From JAHBTB01 sp964451255 (GTDB lineage Bacteria > Armatimonadota > Fimbriimonadia > Fimbriimonadales > Fimbriimonadaceae): a stretch of 64,000 bases of DNA. The DNA lies in NCBI GenBank assembly GCA_964451255.1, contig CAYVHL010000001.1, positions 620,001 to 684,000 of the forward strand, in the 5' to 3' direction. How positions within the stretch are numbered: position 1 is the first letter of the stretch; each line of letters starts with the position of its first letter. The notes beneath the pieces were generated by a model that saw only the letters and a program-made list of their open reading frames with translations, was not told the origin of the DNA and did no database searches. Shown piece by piece: positions 41,888 through 49,929 of the stretch. The translations under genes were made by a program, and so were the position numbers.

Positions 41888-42226
41888 TCAGAGATGGGCG
41901 TGCTCAGGCCTCATCGCCGGATCTGTGCGCGCAGCATCGAGAATAGTGGAGAGGAGCCCAGGGAAGCGGTACTCGATATCGGCCGACCTGACGCTGTTGA
42001 GCATCGCCACGCCTTCCGGCCGCATCCGGATCACACCTGCCTCACGCAAGACGCGCAAGTGGTGGGAGACGGTCGATTTCGGCGCGTTTGCCGTACAACG
42101 CCCGCAACTTACTTCGCCTTGTTCGACCAAGCAGAGGACGATCTGCATACGCGCCGGGTCACTTAGGGCATGGAGCACGTTCTCCAGACGGATCGATTCC
42201 GTCACCGGGTGGTGCAACTCGCGCAT
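41888..42226 (-). CDS. ArsR-family transcriptional regulator
   Basis: Winged-helix repressor-type protein of 112 residues: LENVLHALSDPARMQIVLCLVEQGEVSCGRC, recognition helix KSTVSHHLRVLREAGVIRMRPEGV. Cysteines in VSCGRC are few, and no complete metal site is obvious, so the inducer is unknown. It lies directly upstream of the GH31 gene on the same strand and may regulate it. A CATAAT hexamer 8 nt before the ATG suggests a leaderless transcript. Confidence 0.88.
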   Translation of the reverse strand: MRELHHPVTESIRLENVLHALSDPARMQIVLCLVEQGEVSCGRCTANAPKSTVSHHLRVLREAGVIRMRPEGVAMLNSVRSADIEYRFPGLLSTILDAARTDPAMRPEHAHL

Positions 42227-42287
42227 CTTCGTCGATTATGTTCTACGCCGACGTCCTGGGCGAGTTCCCAAGTGGCACAAATGGAAA

Positions 42288-42312
42288 GGGCGGGGCCCAA
42301 TCGGCCCCGCCC
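42288..42312 (-). terminator. Intrinsic terminator after the Ala-rich lipoprotein gene
   Basis: Perfect 10-bp stem GGGCGGGGCC/GGCCCCGCCC with a 5-base loop, followed on the minus strand by TTTCCATTT. It lies 33 bp past the lipoprotein stop and ahead of the ArsR gene. Confidence 0.75.
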
Positions 42313-42345
42313 AGTCGGGGGGCGCCTAAGCGCCCTAAACTCAGA

Positions 42346-42690
42346 TTAGTGGCCGGCGGCGTCGTCTTTCTTGGCGCCCGCGTCACCAGCCGTGGCGGCG
42401 GCGTCAGCAGGCTTGGCACCCGCGTCACCGGCCGTGGCAGCCGTGTCAGCAGGCTTGGCGCCCGCGTCACCAGCTGTGGCCGTGGCACCAGCACCACCAG
42501 CGGTGGCTGCGGCGTCGTCGGCGGGCTTGGCGGCGTCGGTCTTAGGGGCGTCGGTCTTCGCTCCGTCAGCGGGCTTGGCGGCACCAGCGGTCGCGCCAGC
42601 GTCGGCGGCGGGTTGCTCACCGCAACCAACCAGCGCAAAGGTACCGAGCAATGCGGCCACGAGGGCCATGAGCATGATCTTTTTGTTCAT
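42346..42690 (-). CDS. Ala/Asp/Lys-rich repeat lipoprotein
   Basis: Lipoprotein of 114 residues: signal MNKKIMLMALVAALLGTFALVGC with lipobox LVGC, then about 90 residues of low-complexity Ala, Gly, Asp, Thr, Pro and Lys. The end holds 14-residue units AGDAGAKPAD[TA]AAT repeated almost exactly, giving an extended, probably disordered, periplasmic or surface stalk. It has its own promoter with a leader of about 140 nt and its own terminator, so it is likely well expressed. Not related to the neighbouring pilus operon by sequence. Confidence 0.8.
   Translation of the reverse strand: MNKKIMLMALVAALLGTFALVGCGEQPAADAGATAGAAKPADGAKTDAPKTDAAKPADDAAATAGGAGATATAGDAGAKPADTAATAGDAGAKPADAAATAGDAGAKKDDAAGH
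42377..42487. repeat. 42-bp tandem repeats in the lipoprotein gene
   Basis: Units starting CCCGCGTCACC at 42377, 42419 and 42461 are near identical (two full units and a partial third), each coding for 14 residues. In-frame repeat-number change would alter stalk length without breaking the gene. Confidence 0.85.
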
Positions 42691-42837
42691 GTGTTCTCCT
42701 GTGTCAGTTCTCGGTGTCGCCGGTCGGCCCCGTCAAGACCAAGGTCGGCGTCACCCGGCAAAACCCCTCGTGCGGGGCTAAACCGAGATTAACATACACC
42801 GTCTAAATAGTGACCGATCCCGGCCGGGACTAGAAGT

Positions 42838-42865
42838 CCTATAGGTATTTTTGCCAGTCAGTCAA
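42838..42865 (-). promoter_or_regulatory. Predicted promoter of the Ala-rich lipoprotein
   Basis: Minus strand TTGACT (42860-42865), 16-nt spacer, TATAGG (42838-42843). Transcription would start near 42831, leaving a leader of about 140 nt that includes a TCCCGGCCGGGA palindrome. There is no other gene in 42691-42875. Confidence 0.6.
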
Positions 42866-42875
42866 GTTCAACGTG

Positions 42876-42910
42876 GTTCGGCCCGACCAAAATACTTGGT
42901 CGGGCCGAAC
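42876..42910. terminator. Perfect 15-bp hairpin between pilQ and the lipoprotein promoter
   Basis: GTTCGGCCCGACCAA, loop AATAC, then the exact complement. On the plus strand it is followed by ACTTTTTT, a standard terminator layout. On the pilus-operon (minus) strand the T-rich side comes first and no U run follows. It sits 24 bp past the pilQ stop, so it probably ends or stabilises that transcript as well as blocking antisense reading. Confidence 0.65.
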
Positions 42911-42933
42911 ACTTTTTTGCTCTTGAGACCGGC

Positions 42934-45585
42934 TTAGCCGCCGCCCTTCTTCTTGCCCTTGGATTCGTCGCCGAAGTACTCCTTCATAGGATCCGGCGAG
43001 TTTGCAAGGCTCGTGTGGGGCGAGGCCGCGTTGGCCCGGTTGGACTCGTTGACTTCGACCGCGGTCAAGAAGAACACGATCTCCGTGCGGATCCGGCTGT
43101 TGTTCGTGCGGCTGAAGAGGAACCCGATCAACGGCAGGTCCTTTAGGAACGGGATCCCGCTGACGGACTTGCGGTCCTGGTCTTGGATCAATCCACCGAT
43201 GGCGATGGTGTCGCCGCTCTTCATGTTCACGAACATGTCAGTCGTGCGGTCGCTGGTCTGAGGCAGCTGGCCGCCACCTGGCACCGGTGTGAAGCCGGTC
43301 AACAGGCTGAAGTTCTGCTCCAGGTTCAGGGCGATGGCTCCGTTAGCTCCGATCCGGGCGTTGATGTCGAACTTGACGCCGACCTTCAGTTCGTCCGTCG
43401 TGACGGTGGTGCCGTTCTGGCTAGCCTGGATCGACTTGATGTAGCGGACGGTGTCGCCCACGAACAGGTTTGTCGACCGGCCATCCGAGATCAAGGCGTT
43501 CGGGCGCGCCAGCATCCGGTTGCTGCCGCCAAGCTGGTCCAGCGTGCCGAGCACTGAGTGGCTGTAGCCGTCCTTATAGGGGAACGTGCCAGACACCGTG
43601 CCGGGGTTGCCGGCCGTCGTGCCTTGACCCTGGCCAAGGTTGAAGACCCGTGCACCCGTTCCGTCCAGGATGTTCCAGTCAAGGCCGAGTTTGAGCGCGT
43701 CTTCCTTGGTCAGTTCCATCACGCGGAGTTCCAGGGCGACCTGGCGAGGTGCCACATCGATCATGTGGACGTACGCCTTCACCTGCTCGACGGTCGAGCG
43801 GGATCCGCGGACGATCAGCTTCATAGGTGCGAGGCCCGTCATGCTCGTCGAACTCGCCGAGGTGGTCGCTCCGCTCGTGGAGCCTCCGGTCCCGCCTCCT
43901 AGAGGCGCTGTTCCGCCGCTTGACGAACCGCCACCAGACGCCCCGCTGGGTGTCACCGGTTGGGTGAACGTCCACGCGGAGATCATCGGGAACCGCTGTC
44001 GAACCTGGGCCAACGCAAGGGTCGGCTCGACATAGGTGAGGTCGATGATCTCGTCCTCCTTGGTCATGCCGCCTTCCTCGGTCACATAACTCTTGCCCGA
44101 GGCCTCGCACATCGCCTTGTCAAGCGACGTCGCGACGGTCTGGAGCGTGTTGAGCTGGCTTTTGGGGCCGACGAGCATGAGAACCTTGGTGCCGGGGACG
44201 CCAGGGATGTTGTCGTCGACTGTCGCCACTGTGACAGAAAAGTCAGAGGCTCGCGGGTCGTCGGCGACCAGTTTGTCGACGGTCGCTTTGATTTGTTCCG
44301 TGTTGCCGGACTGGATGTGCACGACGACCGATCCCATGTCTTCGGCCTTGGCGAGATTGCTCGACGATGAGATCTGCTTGTCCAGTTCGTGGATGTAGCC
44401 CTCCACTTCCTCGACGCGCTGTGGGTCGCCGACCACCATCAGGTAGTAAGCCTTCGTCGGCGCCGCCGCCTTCTGACCCGGGGCCGGAGCGGCCTTTTGA
44501 TCAGGGGCGGGGTTGCCCGTCTTCTGGTCACCCGCCTGGGCTGTCATGGGCATCAGCGGAAGGTCACCTGCGCCTGGCAGGATGATCTCGTAGTAGCCCC
44601 CTTTGCCCTCAGGCGGAATGGCCTTGACTGCCGCCTCTCGAATCTGCGATGCAGCGCCGCTCATCAGATTCACGACTCGGGTCTCGTACTTGTTGCCCGT
44701 TCGGTCGACGACCATGCGCATCGCTTCGCTGAAGTTGTGGCTTGGCGTCACGATGTACGTGCTGCCGACCCGCGCATAGCGAAGCCCCGACATGGCGGTG
44801 ACGAAACTCAAGGCGTCGTCAAGCGAGACACGGTTCAATGAGACGGTCAATTTGACCGGCTTGTCAGACGGGCTCACGTCCGGCGAGACGATGATGTTTT
44901 CGCTCGTCTGGATCGCAAGAGCCTTCAGGATCTGCACGACGTCGGTGCCGACGAAGTCCAGGGACACCTGCTGCTGGAGCCGGGCCGCGTTGTTGACGAC
45001 GGTGGTCTCGTTGCCGAGGATGTTCGACGTGTGGACCGGCGTGGCCACCCGGGCGACCGCATCAGCAGGAGCGGCTTCGCGATCCTGCTTGATCCGCTTC
45101 AAGGCGGTCTCAAGAGACCACTTCGGCGCCGTCACCGGCACGGAAGTCTCGATCGCCTGACCAGCAGGCTTGATTGGAGTCGCGATGCGGGCTATCGTGT
45201 CTCTTGATGCCGTTGGCACCGAAACAAGCCAATTGCCATCGACATATGACAGCTGGGGCTCGACGTCCTTGTCAAGGTGCAACACGACGCGGACGCGGGC
45301 CGGCCTGGCGGTGTACCAGAGGCATTGGACATCACGGATTCCGTCGGCTTCGACTGGGATGGTTGTCTTCTTCCCATCAAGCCGAGCGCTGAACTCCATG
45401 ATGTAGGTGGTGTGGTTCTTAGCCCAGATGATTTTCGGCCTGGACACGTCCGTGCCCTGGACCCAGATCTGGCGGACACTGTCCGTCGTCTTTTGCTCGA
45501 CTCCGGTGATGTGCGCTTTCTGAGCGCATATGGGGGCGGCAAGGCCGATCAGGGCCGCCGCCACGACGATGCGGTTGTTGTTCAT
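42934..45585 (-). CDS. pilQ: Type IV pilus secretin PilQ
   Basis: Outer-membrane secretin of 883 residues, last gene of the pilus operon. Signal MNNNRIVVAAALIGLAAPICA; an AMIN-type domain (residues about 28-128, RQIWVQGTDVSRPKIIW and RPARVRVVLHLDKD); STN/N0-like part (QVSLDFVGTDVVQILKALAIQTSENI, about 208-270); secretin N repeats split by a Gly/Ser/Thr-rich linker (GGGSSSGGTAPLGGG); and the secretin core with LARPNALISDGRSTNLFVGD, MFVNMKSGDTIAIGGLIQDQD and IPFLKDLPLIGFLFSR. It would form the pore for pili or pseudopili and DNA uptake. It starts 3 bp after the previous gene. Confidence 0.94.
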   Translation of the reverse strand: MNNNRIVVAAALIGLAAPICAQKAHITGVEQKTTDSVRQIWVQGTDVSRPKIIWAKNHTTYIMEFSARLDGKKTTIPVEADGIRDVQCLWYTARPARVRVVLHLDKDVEPQLSYVDGNWLVSVPTASRDTIARIATPIKPAGQAIETSVPVTAPKWSLETALKRIKQDREAAPADAVARVATPVHTSNILGNETTVVNNAARLQQQVSLDFVGTDVVQILKALAIQTSENIIVSPDVSPSDKPVKLTVSLNRVSLDDALSFVTAMSGLRYARVGSTYIVTPSHNFSEAMRMVVDRTGNKYETRVVNLMSGAASQIREAAVKAIPPEGKGGYYEIILPGAGDLPLMPMTAQAGDQKTGNPAPDQKAAPAPGQKAAAPTKAYYLMVVGDPQRVEEVEGYIHELDKQISSSSNLAKAEDMGSVVVHIQSGNTEQIKATVDKLVADDPRASDFSVTVATVDDNIPGVPGTKVLMLVGPKSQLNTLQTVATSLDKAMCEASGKSYVTEEGGMTKEDEIIDLTYVEPTLALAQVRQRFPMISAWTFTQPVTPSGASGGGSSSGGTAPLGGGTGGSTSGATTSASSTSMTGLAPMKLIVRGSRSTVEQVKAYVHMIDVAPRQVALELRVMELTKEDALKLGLDWNILDGTGARVFNLGQGQGTTAGNPGTVSGTFPYKDGYSHSVLGTLDQLGGSNRMLARPNALISDGRSTNLFVGDTVRYIKSIQASQNGTTVTTDELKVGVKFDINARIGANGAIALNLEQNFSLLTGFTPVPGGGQLPQTSDRTTDMFVNMKSGDTIAIGGLIQDQDRKSVSGIPFLKDLPLIGFLFSRTNNSRIRTEIVFFLTAVEVNESNRANAASPHTSLANSPDPMKEYFGDESKGKKKGGG

Positions 45586-45588
45586 GGT

Positions 45589-46200
45589 TTAGCTATGCTC
45601 CTCAATCGGTAGCGTCTTGCTCTTGCCGTTCTCGTTGACAGTGATCTGTCCCTTTTCGATGCTGGTGACTCGGGTTGTGGGATCCAACTGGCCGCCTTCT
45701 GGCACAAGCCTCTGGTTGCCGTTGGAGTCCTCGACGACGACGATCGGCCGGGCACCCACGAGGACGCCCTTGACCTTGAAGCGAGGCACGATCTGAGTCG
45801 GCAGGTTCGCGCCGATGCCGGGGTTGACCGGCGGCAGGCTGCCGAAGTCCGGACGCGGGAAGCTGGTCCTGGGTGGCCGGGCTGTCGGCTGCTTGACCGT
45901 GTTGTCGTTCTTTGGAGGATCGACCGGTTTAACAGCGCCCGCTGGTGTCGCGAACGGGTCGCGAGACTCAGAGGATCCGTACGCGTTGAAGGACGTGAGG
46001 ATCTTGTCGATGGCCTGCTGGGCTTTGTCGACGGGCGGCGCGGTGTTGTCCGCAACCTTGGTGTCAGTCTTCTTGGTCGTCTTGCCACTCGTCGTGGCCT
46101 TCCCACTTCCGCCACCCCCCATCATGGTGAACGCGCCGACGGCGCAGATCACCATCACCAAGGAGCCGATGACGATCAGTTTCTTCTTGTCTTGGTTCAT
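45589..46200 (-). CDS. PilP-like pilus assembly protein
   Basis: Protein of 203 residues between PilO and PilQ, the usual place of PilP. It has an N-terminal membrane anchor (LIVIGSLVMVICAVGAFTMM), a Lys/Thr/Pro-rich linker, SRDPFATP (the conserved DPF of PilP-like linkers), and a small beta domain FKVKGVLVGARPIVVVEDSNGNQRLVPEGGQL. It has a transmembrane anchor rather than the lipobox of proteobacterial PilP. Start ATG overlaps the pilO stop. Identification rests on position, DPF and the beta domain. Confidence 0.75.
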   Translation of the reverse strand: MNQDKKKLIVIGSLVMVICAVGAFTMMGGGGSGKATTSGKTTKKTDTKVADNTAPPVDKAQQAIDKILTSFNAYGSSESRDPFATPAGAVKPVDPPKNDNTVKQPTARPPRTSFPRPDFGSLPPVNPGIGANLPTQIVPRFKVKGVLVGARPIVVVEDSNGNQRLVPEGGQLDPTTRVTSIEKGQITVNENGKSKTLPIEEHS

Positions 46201-46826
46201 TGAGCACCATCCTTGGTGTTGTTCGCCTGTAGGTTTCCGTTATCCTCGGTCTGCTTGAAAATGAAGGCCTTCAAGTGCATGGTCGCCTCGACCATGCTGC
46301 CGTTGTTTCCCTGGGCGTCACGCTTCGGCGTGACGCCGACCGACTCCACCGAGACGATCTTTGGAAACTTCTGCAACTGGTCCAACATCTGGCCGACCGC
46401 TTGGTAGCTACCTCGGCCCGAAACGTCGAACTCGATCTCGTCGTAGGGCTTGTCGGCAATCTTCTTGGCGTCGGCCTTTGCCGGAACAGGCGTCCCAGGT
46501 GTGTTGGCCTGCTTGAAAACCGTCACCTGCAGGTTGTTGGTCCTGCCGACCTCCTCGAGCTCCTTGAGCAGGGTCGGTACGTAGGCAAGGGTCGGCACGC
46601 CGCCTTCCAGATGCTGGAGGTCGGTTGACGACTTGTAGAGAGCTGCCTGGGCGTCGGTGAGCTGCTTTTGGAGCTTAGTCTCGTCGGGAGTGTCGGCCTT
46701 GAGTTTGCCTAGTCTGGCTTCGGCGTCACCGTGGACGCTGAACTGCCAATAGACAAGGCCGCCTCCCAGGGCGACTATGCCCAGCGCCATCAAGGCGATC
46801 GACCTAGCCGGGTTCTCTGGCTTCAT
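46197..46826 (-). CDS. pilO: PilO-like pilus assembly protein
   Basis: Inner-membrane protein of 209 residues: one membrane segment (IALMALGIVALGGGLVYWQF), a coiled coil (KLQKQLTDAQAALYKSSTDLQHLEGG) and a ferredoxin-like periplasmic domain (LLKELEEVGRTNNLQVTVFK, EFDVSGRGSYQAVGQMLDQLQKFPKIVSVESVGVTP). These are the standard PilO parts that dimerise with PilN. Overlaps both neighbours as ATGA. Confidence 0.88.
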   Translation of the reverse strand: MKPENPARSIALMALGIVALGGGLVYWQFSVHGDAEARLGKLKADTPDETKLQKQLTDAQAALYKSSTDLQHLEGGVPTLAYVPTLLKELEEVGRTNNLQVTVFKQANTPGTPVPAKADAKKIADKPYDEIEFDVSGRGSYQAVGQMLDQLQKFPKIVSVESVGVTPKRDAQGNNGSMVEATMHLKAFIFKQTEDNGNLQANNTKDGAQ

Positions 46827-47419
46827 GCTGATGTTTTCTCCTTCGTCTTCGTGTCGGCTTCCGTACCCTTCAATTCGGCCGAGACTTCGAACTCATAGAC
46901 CTTCTGGCTGTGCTCTGCAGTCCGTTCCGTCGTGGACTTCAGAGTCGGGTTCTGCAGTTCCGCGCAACTGGTGAGCCGCAGAGTGAACTCCGAGGCCGAC
47001 TCGTTGCTCGGAGCCATGCCGGTGAAGGTGACGACCATCGGTTTCGCCTTGTCGGACTGCTGCGACTTGATTCCTGTCAGCCAGGCTCCGGTCGGCGTGT
47101 CAGTCTTGAGGTGGTCGAGGATCGCCTTCCACTTCTCGGTGCTCTTGGTGGCGGTCTCCAAAGTCTCGATCCGAGGTTTGAGTCGGTCGATCTCCTTGTT
47201 CGCCTTGTCGAGCGACTCCAGCATCGGCTGAAGCTTCTTTTGTTTCGCCTCGAGGTTCGAAGCCTCCAGGTTCAGCCGCGTCGTGTCGAGCAGCAGGCCG
47301 CCGGCGGCGAGGACGGCAAGCCCCCCCAGCCCCAATGTGGCCATGAAGGCCGTCCGGGCCTTCTGCTCGCGCTGGCGGGCCGCCAGGCGCTGTTCACGGA
47401 TCAGGTTGATCAATGGCAT
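46823..47419 (-). CDS. pilN: PilN-like pilus assembly protein
   Basis: Protein of 198 residues starting MPLINLIREQRLAARQREQ, the conserved cytoplasmic INL motif that binds PilM, then a membrane segment (TLGLGGLAVLAAGGLLL), a coiled coil (LEAKQKKLQPMLESLDKANKEIDRLKPRIETLE) and a periplasmic alpha/beta domain (GAWLTGIKSQQSDKAKPMVVTFTGMAPS). Position between pilM and pilO confirms the call. Confidence 0.9.
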   Translation of the reverse strand: MPLINLIREQRLAARQREQKARTAFMATLGLGGLAVLAAGGLLLDTTRLNLEASNLEAKQKKLQPMLESLDKANKEIDRLKPRIETLETATKSTEKWKAILDHLKTDTPTGAWLTGIKSQQSDKAKPMVVTFTGMAPSNESASEFTLRLTSCAELQNPTLKSTTERTAEHSQKVYEFEVSAELKGTEADTKTKEKTSA

Positions 47420-47438
47420 AGTGCTTCTCTCTCTTGGC

Positions 47439-48527
47439 TCAAACCGCTTTCGCGAAAGCCCTCATTGCTAGTCCCGAGGCGACGACCAGGTCCAGGCCTC
47501 GCTCCTCGCTGTCGTGCAGGCCGTTTTGAACCCGCGGGTTGTCGAATACGCCGCTGGCCACGACCTGCATGCCCAGCTTGTTGGCGAAGTACTCGCCTAG
47601 GCCGATGAACTTGGCGCCGCCGCCTGACACCACCAGATGGGTGACCGGGTTCGGCTGACCCTGCTCGGTCTGTTGCGACGAGTAGTAGTTCAGCGATCGG
47701 CGGATCTCACGGATCAGATCGTCAAGATGTGGCTGGACGACCCGGATAGGCGGGTTCTCCTGGACCTGGCCCTCAGCCAACAACGTGGTCAGGTCAAGCT
47801 GGGTCTTCCCTTGCTCGGCTTCGACGTCGTTGAGCTTGAAGTAGGTCTTGAGTGCCTCCGTCAGAACGTGCCCGGCTTGCGGGATCGTGCGACACATGGC
47901 GAACTGGCCCTTGGAGACCACACTGACCGACGTGGTCTGGGAGCCGATGTCGATGATCGCGATCGTCAACTCCTTGAGGACGTTGCTCTCCTCGACCTCC
48001 ACGATCGACCGGTAGTTGGCAAACGCCTCCACGTCGACGACCTCGACTTCGAGCCCTGCCGCCTCACAGGCGGCGACCCGGCTGTTGATCATCTCCTTCG
48101 GGGAGGCGACGATCAGAACGTCCATTTGGCCGTCGATATCAGGGTTCGTGATCTCGAACTCGATGAAACTGTCTTCGATGGAAGACGGCACATACCGGCC
48201 CGCCTCATATCGGATCGACTTGCGCAAGGTCGTCTCGTTCATTTTCGGGATGCGGACAGACCGGACGATCACCGAGCCGCCCGCTACTCCGATGACGGCG
48301 CTGTCTGCATGAATATGCGCTTGCTTCATGCCGGCCTTGATGGCCGCGCCGACCGGTTCGGGGTCGATGACGATCCCCTCCTTCACCGCGTCGGTCGGAG
48401 TGTCGATGTTGAAGGCCTTGACGACCTTCCATCCCGATCCTGTCTTCTCGACCTGGGCGCCCTTGATGGCGCGATGGCCGATGTCCAAGCCGAGGAACGA
48501 TTTCTTTTTGAATAGACTAAGCGACAT
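47439..48527 (-). CDS. pilM: Type IV pilus assembly actin-like protein PilM
   Basis: Cytoplasmic actin/FtsA-fold ATPase of 362 residues that links the pilus inner-membrane platform to PilN. Visible: FLGLDIGHRAIKGAQVEK (phosphate 1), VSKGQ after IAIIDIGSQTTSVSVV (phosphate 2), NYYSSQQTEQGQPNPVTHLVVSGGGAKFIGLGEYFANKLG (adenosine motif). It starts inside the last 11 bp of the upstream HTH gene and is followed 19 bp later by pilN. Confidence 0.94.
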   Translation of the reverse strand: MSLSLFKKKSFLGLDIGHRAIKGAQVEKTGSGWKVVKAFNIDTPTDAVKEGIVIDPEPVGAAIKAGMKQAHIHADSAVIGVAGGSVIVRSVRIPKMNETTLRKSIRYEAGRYVPSSIEDSFIEFEITNPDIDGQMDVLIVASPKEMINSRVAACEAAGLEVEVVDVEAFANYRSIVEVEESNVLKELTIAIIDIGSQTTSVSVVSKGQFAMCRTIPQAGHVLTEALKTYFKLNDVEAEQGKTQLDLTTLLAEGQVQENPPIRVVQPHLDDLIREIRRSLNYYSSQQTEQGQPNPVTHLVVSGGGAKFIGLGEYFANKLGMQVVASGVFDNPRVQNGLHDSEERGLDLVVASGLAMRAFAKAV

Positions 48528-48951
48528 CTTCTACCTCCTCCGGAGAGATGGTCTGGGCTGACAGCCACTCATCAAGGCTGGACTTGGGGAACCGCCAGCG
48601 GCCGTCGATTTGAACCGAGGGGACTTCCCCGTCCTCGGCGAGCTTCTCTAGTGCTCCAGTGGTGATCCGCAGATAGGCGGCGGCCTCACGCAGGGTCAAG
48701 ACCGTGTGCTGACCGGTCATGATCGCGCGGAACATGCCGCCCAGTTGTTCTGCCGAGAGGAAGAGCTCGAGTCGCACGACGCTCCCGCTCACGTTGGGGT
48801 TCGGCGGTTGAGGCGCTTCTTCAGGCGTCACTGTGGTCGTGTTCGGGAACGGTGACGCGGCGTGCGCGTCGTCCTTAGGTGCCGCGGCGAAGCTTGTCGG
48901 GGCGGCTTGTTGCCCATCTTGGGCTCGGCGGATTGCGTCTGCTAAGTTCAT
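48517..48951 (-). CDS. Excisionase-type helix-turn-helix protein inside the pilus operon
   Basis: Protein of 144 residues. The first half is low-complexity (Ala, Pro, Asn). Residues about 85-140 read VLTLREAAAYLRITTGALEKLAEDGEVPSVQIDGRWRFPKSSLDEWLS, the MerR-like winged helix of the excisionase/helix-turn-helix 17 family. A segment VVRLELFLSAEQLGGMFRAIMTGQ precedes it. It overlaps the ATPase stop and the pilM start, so it is a true operon member. It might bind DNA during uptake, regulate the operon or serve as a structural adaptor; nothing here decides. Confidence 0.8.
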   Translation of the reverse strand: MNLADAIRRAQDGQQAAPTSFAAAPKDDAHAASPFPNTTTVTPEEAPQPPNPNVSGSVVRLELFLSAEQLGGMFRAIMTGQHTVLTLREAAAYLRITTGALEKLAEDGEVPSVQIDGRWRFPKSSLDEWLSAQTISPEEVEDVA

Positions 48952-49763
48952 GCTGCGGCTCCGTGAAAATCTTCAGCAAGCTCGTGGACCAAATAGCCGT
49001 CGACCATCTTTTCCTTTCGGGCCATGGCCATGAGCAGCGAATTGTCGGCAAGTTGGATGATCACCCTTGGTGCACCTCCCGAGACTTGGTGGATCTGGTG
49101 GATCGCCTCCAAGGTGAAGGGGCTTTGCTCTCCCGTGTATCCCGCGACCCGCATGCGGTGCAGGATCAACTCGCCGGTGTCATGGACGCTGAGCGGCTTG
49201 AGCGTGTGCCGCACCGCCAAGCGTTGTTCCAACGCAGGCACCTTGGCGAGCTTCGGAAGCAGCTCGGTCTGTCCCAGCAAGAGCAGGCTGATGAGGAACT
49301 GGTCGTTCATCTGGCAGTTCAGGAGCAGCCGAAGTTCTTCCAGCGTCTGGGTGGACTTGACCAGATGGGCTTCGTCGATCAAGAGCACGACGCGGCGTCC
49401 ACGGTCGTAGAATTCGAGGAGGGCCAGGTGCAACCTCTGTACGAGGAGTTGTCTGTCCCTGCTTTGGATCTCGACGTCCAACTGAGACAGGATCTCCTGC
49501 ATCATCTGGGTCGGCGTCAAGATCGGGTTGAAGATCAAGACGATCTTGTAGTGGACGGGGTCGAGCATCTCCAGCAACTTGCGGCTGATAGTCGTCTTCC
49601 CGAGGCCGATCTCGCCACAAAGCGTCGCGGCCCCTTTGTTACGCGTGATCGCGTAGTGCAACATCATGAGCGCGTCCTCGTGGGATCGGCTCATGTATAG
49701 GAAACGCGGGTCAGGCGTCAAGGTGAAGGGTGGTTCACTTAGTCCCCAATACTGCTCGTACAT
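48948..49763 (-). CDS. ExeA-like AAA ATPase, first gene of the pilus operon
   Basis: ATPase of 271 residues resembling ExeA/GspA and MshM: it begins MYEQYWGLSEPPFTLTPDPRFLYMSRSHEDALMML, the family signature, has Walker A CGEIGLGKTT (residues 49-57, with an acidic first position), Walker B VVLLIDEAH, and sensor motif LLLLGQTELLPKLAK with ALEQRLAVRHTLKPLS. ExeA helps secretin assembly through peptidoglycan in Aeromonas, but that protein has a periplasmic extension and membrane segment that are absent here. It may act in the cytoplasm, like DNA-transposition or MshM-type ATPases. It opens the seven-gene operon. Confidence 0.85.
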   Translation of the reverse strand: MYEQYWGLSEPPFTLTPDPRFLYMSRSHEDALMMLHYAITRNKGAATLCGEIGLGKTTISRKLLEMLDPVHYKIVLIFNPILTPTQMMQEILSQLDVEIQSRDRQLLVQRLHLALLEFYDRGRRVVLLIDEAHLVKSTQTLEELRLLLNCQMNDQFLISLLLLGQTELLPKLAKVPALEQRLAVRHTLKPLSVHDTGELILHRMRVAGYTGEQSPFTLEAIHQIHQVSGGAPRVIIQLADNSLLMAMARKEKMVDGYLVHELAEDFHGAAA

Positions 49764-49929
49764 CTATTCGACTCCGGTGCAAAGGCCCGGTATTTGTATT
49801 GGTCAGCGCTGACCAGAACCTCAGCGTCTGTTTCAAGTTCTGCTTTCCTTGACCCGTCAAGGACGTGACATCTGGCACGCCGTCCTGGCCGTTCGCCCTG
49901 TCGGTCGGTAGCATCCGGCACTGGCAAAG

